A stretch of DNA of 34,724 bases from Micractinium sp. NFX-FRZ (Eukaryota > Chlorophyta > Trebouxiophyceae > Chlorellales > Chlorellaceae): the NCBI GenBank assembly GCA_029339195.1, contig JAPTJF010000570.1:1-34724 (forward strand). Direction: 5' to 3'. The number at the start of each line of letters is the position of its first letter. Within the stretch, counting starts at the first letter, position 1. Below are positions 8,499-19,700 of the stretch, in pieces. The notes under the pieces were generated by a model, which saw only the letters and a program-made list of their open reading frames with translations, was not told where the DNA came from and made no database searches. A program made the translations under genes and the position numbers.

Positions 8499-10954
8499 CT
8501 AGGCCGGTGCCGCGCCGCCGCCCGCAGCCGCCGCCGTGTCCACCGCCTCTCGCAGCTGCTTGATGACCGCCCCCGGGTCGGGCGCACCAAAGATGGCGCT
8601 GCCGGCCACAATTGCGTTGGCCCCAGCCTCTGCTGCCGCCTGCAGGGCAGCGGGTGGGTGGGAGGGCATATCGAGGTTGCTTTCGGAGGAGCAACACGAC
8701 ACCGCCAACTGTGTGTGTGCCACAGTGGCGCTCGAGTACAGAGCCGAGTGGGAGAGGGTCCTGCCTGCCCGTCAGCAATCAGGGGTGCGGCCGATGGGCA
8801 GGCAGCACACAGTGATGCTGAAGCGCAGTTAGATAGGGTAGTACAGAAGGGTATAGTCAATCGCATACAGCAGCCTGCAGTGGAAGGGGCGTCCATTTGT
8901 CTGTGTTGACATTCCCACCCCAAGGCGAACGGTAGCAGGCACTTGCCTGGATGGTGTCTGGCGCCAGGCCCCCGTCCACTTCAATGTGCAGGTCGGGGAA
9001 GCGGGAGCGCAGGAAGCGCACCTGCATCGTACAAAGCGGGTGCAGGGCGGTGGGATGGCGGAGGGCAGTTGGAAGAGGCCGGGGTAGCAGGCATGCAGAT
9101 TAGAAGGGCAGGGGGATATGAGAAGCACTTGGAAGGTGGGGGAGGGGAGAGGAGGGGGCGCTGCCACCTCATCGTGCATGTGCAGCTTGCCACGTCAGTG
9201 CATCACGAGAACCGTGCTTCAGAGCAGGATGGGCAGCGAGGGGAGGGTGGGCAGCCGGGCAGGCCAGGCAGATGCACAGGACGCCAACCAACGCTGACCA
9301 CTGGCCAACCAACAAAACAGCAGGCCAACCAAACCGTCCCTCCCTGTTCCCCCCTCACCTTCTCCAACATGTGTGGCATGAAGGACTGCCCCCCAAAGCC
9401 CGGCTCCACTGTCATGATGAGCACCTGCAGCAGCAGGAGGATTGCAACAGTGGTTGGGCGGAATGCTACTCATTTCGAGCTGCAAATCCCGGGGCCACCG
9501 CCATGGTCAGCATGTGTGCACATAATGTGGAACACAAGGAGTGCCACAGTGCAACTTGAGGGTCAGCACACAAAGCATGCCCGCCTCCTTCACCACCCAG
9601 CTCCACCCCTTTCTCAACCTACCCCATTGCCCCGTGTCCCCTCCTTCTTACTCCTGCCCCTCACCATGTCAATGTCTGCAATGTACGGCAGCAGCAGCTC
9701 CACAGGCGTGGCTGGCTTGATGGTCAGGCCACACAGCATGCCCGCCGCCTTCACAGCGGCAACCAGCTCGTGCACAGCGGGCAGGCCGCCGGGCGCCACC
9801 GCTGCCGCTGCATCCGTTAGCGCCGCGTTGCCGCCGGCTGCCGCCTCAAGGTGGAAAGTATACCTGCGCAGTACATCAGGGCAAGGAGGAGTGGTGGGGG
9901 GCGGGTGCCGAGATTTACTGTTGCCGCCGGCGCGGGGTGGCAAACGTGTGTGTGCCTGCAGGCGGGCAAGCGCTGGCAACAGGAGGGGCAGAAGCCGATT
10001 TGCCACACCTGTCAGGCAAGGGCAGTGCTGCTGCCCCGCCTCACCTGGCCCTCCCGGACAGCTAGGAGGGCACCGCTCCAAAGGTTGTGTCCTGCCACCC
10101 TGGCTGCTGTCACCCGCCCCTGCCACCCTGGCTGCTGCTGCCAGCCTGGAAGCTGCTGCCACCCTGGCTGCTCACATGTTGGCCCCCGCCGCTGCAAAGT
10201 CCTTGACCCACTGCAAGAGGGAGGGCGGAAGGAGGAGGGCGGGTGGGCGGCATGTGGGCCGGGCGGCAGGATACGGGGTGGGACAGGCAGGGTACGAGGG
10301 GGGCCGGGACAGGCGGCAGCGGCTTCTGAAGGCAAGGGCTACACCTGCCTCGCGCGCCTTCTCTATACTTGGATTCCCCCCACCCTCACCTGCCCCGGGT
10401 TTGAGACCATCAAGTGCACATCCAGGAATGCGTCCGTGTGCTTGCGCAGGCTCTTCACCACGCACGCCCCCAGCGTGAGGTTGGGCACAAAGTGGCCGTC
10501 CTGCCAGGGTTGTTGGACATGGGTCGCGAAGTCAGCTTGGGAAAATGTGGCAGGCATTTCTCAGGGGGCTTGCAGCAAAGGCAGGAGAGAGGGGGCCCGC
10601 TTCCTTTGGTGTGCCAGAACCCAGCCCGTGCAGCGGCCAAGACGGCAGTGTGTCCAGAGGCTCACCATCACATCCACGTGCAGCCAATCCGCCCCCAGGT
10701 CAATCATGCGCTTGCACTCATCGGCTAGCCTGCGGAAAGAAGGTAGCAGGAGCAGCGGCTCAAGGGGTGCAGCTGCCTGAGCAACGTGCCGGCAGGCGGG
10801 CGGCGGCGGCGGCGGCAGTCGGGACGCCGGCAGCCCGGCACCCCCCCGCATATGCTGCAACCGATTACCTCGCGAAGTCGGAGCTGAGAATTGATGGACT
10901 AATAGCGGTTGGAGGCCTGTCCCGACCCTCTGTGCGGCCCAACAGCGATGGCAT
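8499..10954 (-). CDS. RPE: Ribulose-phosphate 3-epimerase, cytosolic type
   Basis: Interconverts ribulose 5-phosphate and xylulose 5-phosphate in the pentose phosphate pathway. Eight exons with closed phases: 10954-10869, 10729-10666, 10500-10390, 10210-10176, 9863-9665, 9424-9359, 9021-8947, 8639-8499; 258 residues. The TIM-barrel landmarks are all present: [10 protein letters not shown] near residue 19, the metal and catalytic residues H46, D48, H79 and D203 (in LHVDVMDGHFVPN, DVHLM and EVDGG), GFGGQ at 174-178, and the phosphate-binding [10 protein letters not shown]. The start ATG has a CACC context and is followed by only about 18 residues before the barrel, so no chloroplast transit peptide is visible, and the motifs resemble the cytosolic rather than the plastid plant enzyme. 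An Ala/Gly-rich insertion of about 15 residues follows YTFHLE. Intron 7 has a GC donor (CAG|GCAAGT). Confidence 0.93.
10091..10175. repeat. GCCACCCTGGCTGCT repeated next to RPE exon 4
   Basis: Three copies of GCCACCCTGGCTGCT at 10094, 10122 and 10158. The last ends against the exon 4 donor, so the duplicated unit again abuts a splice junction. Confidence 0.85.
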
Positions 10955-11922
10955 GGTGCAGCGACTCCGCCAGTTGCGGTCACGAGGGAGAAATGGAGGA
11001 CGGGGAATGGGCACGAGATATATGCATTGGCCGACGACAGCCGGGACCTCGTGGGACTGCCACCCACTGCCGCCGCCACCTGGCAAAACAGCTGCAGCTG
11101 CATGTGACTCACCGCCGGCGCCCCGCCCCTGGCTAGCTGCACCTAGGCGCAGCTCCCTCCCCTTACATGTGGAGGTGAGCTAGTCGTGTATACATGGTAG
11201 CATGGAAAGAAATACATGACGTATTGGTCAGCGGGGCAGGAGGGGACACAGGCCCAAACAAGTCCAAAGAAGCGAAGTGCGCACAGGCAATGTATCGTGT
11301 CATGGCATACACATGTAGGCGAAGCTGGCAGATCGCCCTTGGTTGGTGCATCTGCGCGAGCTCAAAACGTTTGGGGAAACTATTCATTATCGAGGGCAAG
11401 TTCAAAGCGAGGCGTTGAGTTTGGGTGGGAGCGGGGGCCACCGGAGCCCAACCACCCGCTCTTGCGCCGCTCCTGAATGATGAAACGCTGAAACCCCTTG
11501 CGGAAACAGCAGCAACTTGTCGACAAGATGAAATGGGCGACTGATGGGAGAAACATGATGCCACCGGTGAGATGCTCGCCGTCCCCGCCGGTGCGCTGCC
11601 ACGCATGCCGCGGATCCGGACCGTGGCGCGGTGAGCACAACTCCAGACGGCTGGCGGACTAAGACCAGTTCTGCTCTACAGGTTATTCTGCATTGAGACC
11701 TCTTAGTTGACGCTAAAGTGCTCGGGCTAGCAAATTAGAAGCTAATGGTGCTTGGAAAACCCGACGAGAGTCGCAGGTGGATGCTCCCAATCATGCCAAC
11801 TGGGCGGCCGCCAAGCAGCAGGGCCCGAGCCTTGGACAGGGGGTAGCCAATGTTTCTACTGCTCCGCCACCCTCCTCCCCTATCCTTCTGCCACATGGCG
11901 CTGTAAAGCCGAGGCAACACCC
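10955..11922. promoter_or_regulatory. Shared upstream region of RPE (-) and the coiled-coil gene (+)
   Basis: 968 bp between divergently oriented start codons. It is lower in GC and has fewer repeats than the genes. Short open frames on both strands show no domains. It should hold both promoters and leaders. A possible 5' exon of the plus-strand gene ends at a GTGAGC donor near 11631, but this is speculative. Confidence 0.45.
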
Positions 11923-13133
11923 ATGCTCACGAGGGCCCGCAGAGCACCCCTGAGCTGGAGCGGGCTGCACCAGGTCGCCTGTGCCTCATGCACGGCCTTG
12001 GATGCTGCCAGCCACGCAGGGCGCACTGCAGCCCAGGCCAGCAACAGTTGGTGTCGCCCCAGCAGCAGCCCTGCCTCGCGGCCGCCGACGGCCGGCGTCC
12101 AAGGCAGCAGGCGGAGCAGCAGCAGCAGCGGCAGCGGCGCTGCTAGCAGCCCTGGCGACCACCCAGCCCGGACTTCCGCTGCCAGTGGCGCTGCTGGCTC
12201 ACAACTGGAGCACAGGCCTGGCAGCCGCTCGCACGGGGCTTCAGGGGCCCTCGAGGAGCCTCCGAAGCTGAAGGAGGAGCTGCAGCGGGTGGAGAGCCGG
12301 CTTGCCAAGCTGTATGCAGGTGTGCCGATGAACCGCGCCTAGACTAAGAAATGTACACGTTTAGTGTTTTGAACTTGCAAGCGTGTCCCCTTGTTACTGG
12401 CTACAAGCTTGGCCCGTTATTGTCTGCAGACTCTGAGGCTCTTCAGAAGCAGGAGAGCGCCTTGGTGGAGGCCGAGGAGAGGGTGCTAAGGTGGGAGCGG
12501 AGGGGAGGGGAGGCGGAGGTGCAGATATCCTTTTTTGTGCTGTGGTGGCGGCCTTCTCGAGGGCGGTGAGATGTGTGCGAGGGGAGGGGAAGGGCGAGGG
12601 CAGGGGCCCAGGGTAGGGCGGGGTGGGTAAGGGGAGGAGTCAGGTGGACAGGGTAGGAGGTGAGGGCACGGGGTGGGTCGGTGGGAGGAGGATGCCCGCC
12701 ATGCGGCTTGCCGTGCACCCCCAACAGCAGCGCCAGATGCGTGCTGCATCCTGTGTGCAGGGAGGAGCGGCGCATATTTGAGCGGGAGGTGCTGCTGAGG
12801 CAGGCTGAGGCAGCGCTGGAGGCGCGGCGGGCGGCCCTGGCCCGTGCCCTGGCCCGCGCCCAGCAGACCGGCAAGCATGAGGAGCACGAGGGCGGGGCAG
12901 GCGGCCGCCGCAGCTCCCTGCTGGCTATTGCATTCTTGGCTGATGTGGAGGCGGACAGCGGCGGTGGGTTTGAGGCATCGGAGGGAGAGACAGCAGCTGC
13001 AGAGATGCAGGAAGTGGCAGATATGGTTGCTGAGCTGGCGGATCGGCTGCAGCCGGCGGCGGCAGAAGATGAGGGGCCACAGCAGGGGCTGCCGTTTGAG
13101 CCGGTGGGGGCCTACCCAGCAGCCAGGGAGTAA
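11923..13133 (+). CDS. Unrecognised coiled-coil protein with possible organelle-targeting N-terminus
   Basis: Three exons join in frame: 11923-12319, 12430-12490 and 12761-13133, about 276 residues. The first ATG in frame gives an N-terminus rich in Arg, Ser and Ala with almost no acidic residues (MLTRARRAPLSWSGL...), compatible with a chloroplast or mitochondrial transit peptide, followed by a Ser/Gly/Ala-rich spacer. From about residue 115 to 190 a long coiled coil runs across all three exons (EELQRVESRLAKLY; DSEALQKQESALVEAEERVL; EERRIFEREVLLRQAEAALE). The C-terminus is acidic with a second amphipathic helix (EMQEVADMVAELADRLQ). I recognise no family. Joining of exons 1-3 is well supported because the heptad pattern continues over both junctions. 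The start codon and any upstream exon are uncertain. Confidence 0.65.
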
Positions 13134-13400
13134 GCTGGCCACACCCAGCAGCAGCATGGCTGTACGGGGTGCAGGCTACAGCCTGGGCGGGCGGTGTGTG
13201 CCCACTCCTTACGAGCACCTGAGGTGTGTGCTCACCTGCCCGCCACGCGAATTTTGCACTGTGCCTGCCTGTGTACTGTCGGTCACCGCGCCTTTGCAGC
13301 ACATACGCCAGGCGCTGTGCGGTCATCCACCCCATTCTCACTCCCCTGTATGCATATCGTGACGTGCTTGCTTGTCTACCAGTACCGTTGTGTTACCCTT

Positions 13401-13405
13401 TGTAA
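13401..13405 (+). terminator. Probable polyadenylation signal of the coiled-coil gene (TGTAA)
   Basis: TGTAA lies 268 bases after the stop codon at 13131-13133, in the tail-to-tail gap before the ABC-F gene. A second TGTAA occurs at about 13457. Confidence 0.4.
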
Positions 13406-13708
13406 CACTGGTGTAGAACACACGTGCCAAGCTGCACTGTGCATGCGGAAGCCAGACTGTAAGCAGCCCTCGTCAAGAGAGCACATCAAGTTTGAGCGCC
13501 GTGTCTACCGTTTGAGCTGCAGCGGTTTGTTCACAACAGACTGCAACGGAGCGCCTCCCCAGCTGCTGGGGCCACCCTGCATCCCACCCACCCCATGCCA
13601 ACGGTCGTTGTTGCGGCCAGATCTTGCAACTAAAAAGAGTTGCACATTGCAGTATGAAATGCGCGTGCATTGTGCTGCCCTCGCAGCCTGCACTCTCATC
13701 CAACACAG

Positions 13709-16700
13709 CTACCGCCGCAACCCCAGCTGCGCTTTGGCTGCTCGTGTAGCCTTGGCTGCCTGCGCCGCCGCTTTCGCTGCTTGCGCCGCCGCCTTTGCTA
13801 CTGCATCGTCGCTGCTGCCGCCGCCGCCCGCCTTGCCGGCCGCCGCTTTGCCGCCGCTGCCTGCATTGCCGCTGCTGCTGCCCTGCCCGCCGGCGGCGGC
13901 AACCTTCTTCTTTCCTCCGCCGCTGCCGCTCAGCTGCTGCACGTATTCTTGCACTCCGCCCTCCAGTCGCCGCACCTCGCCTGCCACAACTAGAAAGACC
14001 CGCTGTGCCGCCTGCTGGACCAGGTACTGCAGGTGGGTAGGGGGAGGGGAATTCGTAGGGCGGTGTGACACCAGCAGCACCCGCCCTTCTCATATCTGGC
14101 AATGCAGCTTCTCCCGCCACAACCACAACCACAGGAATGCCTGCCTGCGTCACAGGACATGCTACACCTCAGCCTCTTCCCACCCAGCCACCTGATCGTG
14201 CGACACCGACAGCACCCCGCCCTTCCTCGTATCTGGCCGTGCCAAAGCACTGAGCTGCCCGTCGTATACAACATCTACTAAACCTCTGCCCACCCACCCA
14301 CCTGGTCGTGCGACACCAGCAGCACTCCTCCCTGGAAGCCGCGCAGCGCCGCCACCAGGCACTCCACCCCCTCCAAGTCCAAGTGGTTGCTCGGTTCATC
14401 CAGCACCAGCAGGTGGGGCCTGGCGAAGAAGGCGGCAGCCAGCGCCACACGCACCGCCTGGCCGCCTGCATGGAAGGGAGGGCAATAGGGAGGGGGAGGA
14501 GGTATATAGACGGTAAGGCCATGGCAGAGAAGGCAGCCGTTGCCGTCATGTGCAACGCCTGGCCGCCTGCAGAGGCGTGAGGCAGAGTGGGAGCAGGGTT
14601 GGTGCAGGGCGGGCAAAGAGATGGCGGCAGCCACCGCCGCGCGCACTGCCTGGCTGCTTGCATGCAAGGGAGGGCAGCGGCGGTTGGGTTGGGTTGGGTT
14701 GCAGGTCAAGCCTGACGAAGAGCGCTACAGTACTAGCTGTCAGTAACCCCTCTCCGCCCAACATGCACCCCCTGCATGTCCTCCCTCTGCCCGGCCCCGA
14801 CCCTCAACCACAGCGCGGGTAGCGCATGCATGACGTGGCGCGGCCACAGTACCATATTTATGACAATCATCTGCCCACAAATCCCCAAATTCCTCCTCGC
14901 CTGAAAGCGTGGCCAGCGGCTGCGTGGCGGTGCCCCCCTTGACTCCAAACGACCCCAGGTGGTTACGCAGCTCCTGCTCCCTCACCGCCGGCCACCGCTC
15001 CTGCAGGTGTCCATTAACCCGGCAGGGGGGCCGTGAGGGGAGGGCACCCAGGGGCAGCAGCCCAGGGCGCAGGCCTTGAGGGGAGGTGGGCGGGCACCCA
15101 GGCAGACCTGATGAGCACAGCTGGGTACAGTCGCCATGGCAGGCAGGCGGGAGAAGATGGGCGGGCACCTCTTCCCCAGGCCCTGCCCTCCCTGCCCTCC
15201 CTGATGCCTCATGCCTGCAAGAATGCCAGCGCGGTGGCCCCCTCTTGTGAGCACATCTCCTCGACTTGGGTCTGCTGGAAATAGGCCACTCGGGCAGAGC
15301 TGCAGGGGAAGGGTGAAGTGGTGAGGGGGGCGGACGGGGCGGACAGGGGGGAGTGGGGAACCGGCAGGGGAGGCGACGGTCAGCTAGCCAGAGGTCTCCA
15401 TCCCAACCTTCTGTATGAGCGCTCTGCACTGCCAGCTCTGCTGCTTGCCGTGCGCAGCCGTAATCACTTGCCAGGACCTCCCCTAGGTTGACTGCTGCCG
15501 CCACCGGCGGCGGCACCGCCGCCCCCATCCCTCACTTCCCCTGCCAATCCGTCCGCTCGGTTGTGGGCCTGTCTCACAGCCCAGCTTATATATATACCCT
15601 GAATCTGCACGCTACGCCCACAGCGCGACAACGCCTCCCATAATTGTCTCAACTACCGGTCCCACTCGAGTTGAACACCCGCCCACCACCCCTGTCTGCA
15701 ACTCACCCATGCGTCTGCACGCTGCCCGCCAGCGGGGCCAGCTCTCCCACCATCGTTTTAACCAGGGTCGACTTGCCCTCCCCATTGGGGCCCACCAGTG
15801 CCGCCCGCTCCCCCTGGTCCACACACAGGGTTACCGAGGGCAGCACGGGGCGCCCCTTACTGTACCCGCAGGTGGCGCCTTCCAGCTGCAGGGAGAGTGC
15901 GGCGGGGGGCAGGGCCGGGCGGTGCGTGTGCATGGCACAGACGCAGGCGACAGCAGGCAGGGCCAGCCAGCGCCAGTTGGCCGGTCTGGCACGGGTTATG
16001 GCTCTGGCCAAAGGCAGAAGGCCCCGCGCTTTAGATCCCATACAGACACAGAACAGACGCAGAACAACGAACAGCATAAGAAGCGCACCTGCACCAGTGG
16101 CCCCTTGTTGCGCAGCGGGTCGGGCTCCGGCGCCTTTCAGGGTGGCACCACCTCCTTCTCCTCCACCTCGGCTGCATGGGGGCAGGGGGCACGATGGCAT
16201 GGCGCGGATATGGTTTAGGGTTCAAGGTTCAGGGCTGGGGGGCACTCGAACCGAGGAGGATGGCAGGGTGCGCTGCTGTGGGTCCAGTGCGGACCCCGGG
16301 TGGGGGCGGCAGCTGCCAGCAGGATGGCACCTGGCGGGGGCGGCAGGGGCGCCAGCAACAACACCTGCCTCCCCTCCTTCCCCCGCCCAGCCAGACACCA
16401 CCCCGCCCTACATGCCCTGCACGCTGTCGTGAAGCACGCCAAAACCACAGCCCCTCCGTCCCGTCTGCCTGCAGGCTGCCATACGTGCCGCCCCCGCAGG
16501 GCGGCAGCATCACCCACCTACCCTGCGTGCTGCCATGCACGTGCGTCGATCCCCACAGGGCGGCAGGTGCACCCGCCCACCCTGCATGCTGCCATACACG
16601 TGTGCTGACCCCACAGGGCCTCAGCAGCACCCACCCGCCCACCCTGCATGCGCGCGCTGTCAAAGTAGCCCACAAAGTCCTTCTGCACCCGCAGGCGGTG

Positions 16701-19700
16701 CCCCGCGGCGTTCTTCTCCATCCCCATGCGGCTCTCCAGCTTCTTCCTGCACAGGAGGAGGGAGGGAGAAGAAGGTTACAGCCCGACGGCGTGGAGCTGA
16801 GGAAGCCAACAGGAAATCAAGCCAAAGGCACCAGTCAGCTACCTTTCTGCACAGGAGGGAGGGTGTGTTGTGGTGTGTTGTGGGAGGGGGTGGGAAGGCT
16901 TGTGGAATTCCCATTCGGCATGTTGTGTCAACCCCAAGCAGGGCTGAGCTGGCACGTTGCCAGCTGGCAGGGAGACGACCCAAGGCTGGGCTGCTGGGCT
17001 GCTGGGCAGCAGGCAGGCACGTCGGGCGGCCCCTGGCAGCCTGCTTGTCCAAATCAAGAGCCAAGGGGCCACCGTCCTCGGCTTTCCCTCGTCCCCTGCC
17101 CGTTGTCCCGAGCTGTCCCTCGTCCCCCGCCTCTTGTCCCCAGCCCCGCGCCCACTCAAGCAGCAAACACACAAGCACACAACGGGTGGGTCACAATTGT
17201 AACTCACTTTCGAGATGCCACCATGCCCAGCTTCTTGTCATCCCCCGCCTTCCGCGCCTGCTTCAGGCCCTCTTGGATGCTGCGCCAGGCAGGGGGCGGG
17301 GGTGGGGGGCAGCAGGGTGCCAAGCCTAGAAACCACAGTTAGTTGACAGGAGGCCCAGTGCCGACCCCGCCCGCACTTGCTCTGTCGCACATCGCCCCAC
17401 GTGCACCTGGCACCGCACCCACACACCCACCCGCCCACCCCACCTCTTCTCGACGTGCTCCCTCTTGCGCTCGATGCCGTCTGCCAGGCGCTGCTGGTGC
17501 AGCTGCTTCTCCTCCACCTGCACAGGGGCAGAGGCGCTGGCAGGGAGTGGTGACCTCTGTTGTTCTGGGGGGGGTATACAGTGCCAGGGATCCCGGCGCA
17601 GCCGCTTCTCCTGTGCCTGAACAGGGTCGGGGCAGGCCGGTACTGCTTGGCCTGGAACCCTTTGCATCCACATTCAAAGCTTAAGATTCTTGCCCTCAAG
17701 CCCTCTATGCATCCTGGCTCCCCCTCTCCTCATGCCTGAAGTCCTGCCCCCTTCCCACGCATCTCCCCTTCCTGCCAACATGCATCTCCCAATGCTCTTT
17801 GCCCCGCGCGCTGCCTGCCTGCCATTTCTTGCCCACATCACTTGCCCCTCCCCTGCCAATTCATTGCCTTATCCGCCCCACCTGCTGCTCATACTCGTCA
17901 TAGTTGCCTGTGTAGTAGGTCAGAGCCTTCTTCTTGAACACAACAATCTCCTGCGGGGTGCATGCCCAAACGATCCTCGTGTGAAGGTCTCACCGCACAG
18001 CAATTATTTTGGGCACGTGAATGCACAAAGCAATGTCTGCTGGCTCGTGAATCACACAGCCATGTGCGCTGGCACGTGCATGCGCACAGCACACAACATT
18101 GGTGTTCTCTCATTGCATGACGGCAACACGAGGGAGCAGGGCTCTCCCGACCATGGGCACTGAGTCGAGATTGGCACGGTCATGCAGTACCACCACCCTG
18201 TGCCGCCCAGACTTCAGCCACGCGCCTGGGCTGCCGCAGGCGGCCTGCTCACCTGGGCCACCGCATTTAGGAAGGCGCGGTCATGCGACACAACCACCAG
18301 GGTCGAGCGGCCCATGCTGCGCTGCAGGTAGCGCTGCAGGGAGGCAACAGGTGCAGCGGGGAAAGGCGGGGAGGCGGGCGGGCATGGTGGGGAGGGTGGG
18401 CGATGTGAGGGGGTGAGGGTGAACAGCAGGGCGGGCGGGGGGTGGAGGCTTGGAAGAAGGGCAGGCAGGCAGGCAGGCAGGGTGGGCAGTAGGAGGGCAG
18501 TGATGCAGCACACCAGCACCACTTGCACCTGCAGCCAGGCGATGCCGGGCAGGTCCTGGTGGTTTGTGGCTCATCCACCCGCCACTCCCTGACTGCAACA
18601 CAACCCACACCCGTGCTCACTCCACATGACGCAAAGCGTGCACTCTTTTTCGCTTACCTGCAGCCAGACGATGCCCGGCAGGTCCAGGTGGTTTGTTGGC
18701 TCATCCAGCAGCAGCAGGTCGGGCTGCAGGAACAGCGCCTGGGCCAGGGACACCCGGATGCGCCAGCCGCCTGCATGCGGAAGCACAAGTGACGGCACAT
18801 GTCGGCGACATTGAAAGGGGCGGGGCGGGGAGGGGCGCCTCCTTCGCCCACAGACAGCTGCCGCAGCGGCACCCTCTTGCCGCTGCCGGGAGGGCCCCGG
18901 GCCTGTGATGACCGCACTTGAGTTGGCCGGCCGCTACCCCCTTTTACCCTCCGCTCTCTCGCCCCCTTCCCGCACCCGACAGCTGCCCCAGAGGCGCCTC
19001 CTGCTGCTGCTGCGTGAGCCCGAGGCCCGTGAGGATTGACCGCGCCTGCGCCTCGGCCTCCTCTGGCTCGCGCAGCGACAGCCGCTCAAACAGATCGTTC
19101 AGCAGCTCCTGCAGGTGAGAGGGAAGAACTGCTTCAGCATGAAAAACATATGGCTGCACCGCGCGCACGGCGCGTGTGCCGGGCCATGCAGTACGCATGG
19201 GCAGGCACCATCAAGCAGCACGAGGCAGCAGCCGGCAGCAGAGGCAAGCCACACAGAGGGCCTACCTGCGCAGCCTCCATGGCCCCACGCTCCTCCTCTG
19301 CACCAATCGCGTCCCCCAGCCGCTCCTCAGCTGCCGCCAGGCGCGTCTCCGCCGCCACCAGCGCCTGCCGCGCCGCCAGCCCACGCTCCCCGCTCGTCTT
19401 CTCCGCAAACCGGGCTGCCTCCGCCACCTCATCCTCAGCGCGGTCAACCGCCAGCTGGCGCAGGGCGAGCGCCACGTCAGCGCCGTCGTGGCTCTCCAGG
19501 GCAACCTCTAGCGCTTCCGCCTCGCGCTGCACGTGGCGTTGGGTGGAGGCGAATAGAGTGCATGCGGGGGCTTGAACGGCTAGCGGGTGGGGCAGGTGGG
19601 AGGAGTGTTGAGAAGGAGCGTGGTGATGCGGCAGCACTCCATTGCTGGGGTTGGGCTCTGCTGCAGGCACAACTGTTGGGGGGACCTCCCTTTCTCTTCC

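Noticed and set aside
8943..10478. 511-residue open frame on the plus strand
   Set aside because: It is the antisense shadow of five RPE exons and their introns, with no domain of its own.
13194..14195. 333-residue open frame on the plus strand
   Set aside because: Lies over the ABC-F 3' untranslated region and last exon in antisense; Cys/Ala-rich shadow of the Ala/Lys tail.
14682..14703. GGGTT repeats suggesting an internal telomere
   Set aside because: Only about four pentamers, and they do not match the TTTAGGG telomere repeat typical of green algae; part of a simple repeat in an ABC-F intron.
15191..15220. Reading ABC-F exon 14 past its GC donor
   Set aside because: The frame meets TGA two codons later, while splicing at CAG|GCATGA joins exon 15 in phase and continues the family sequence.
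16176..17342. 388-residue open frame on the plus strand
   Set aside because: Antisense to ABC-F exons and the donor-repeat array; composition is Pro/Ala/His-rich without motifs.
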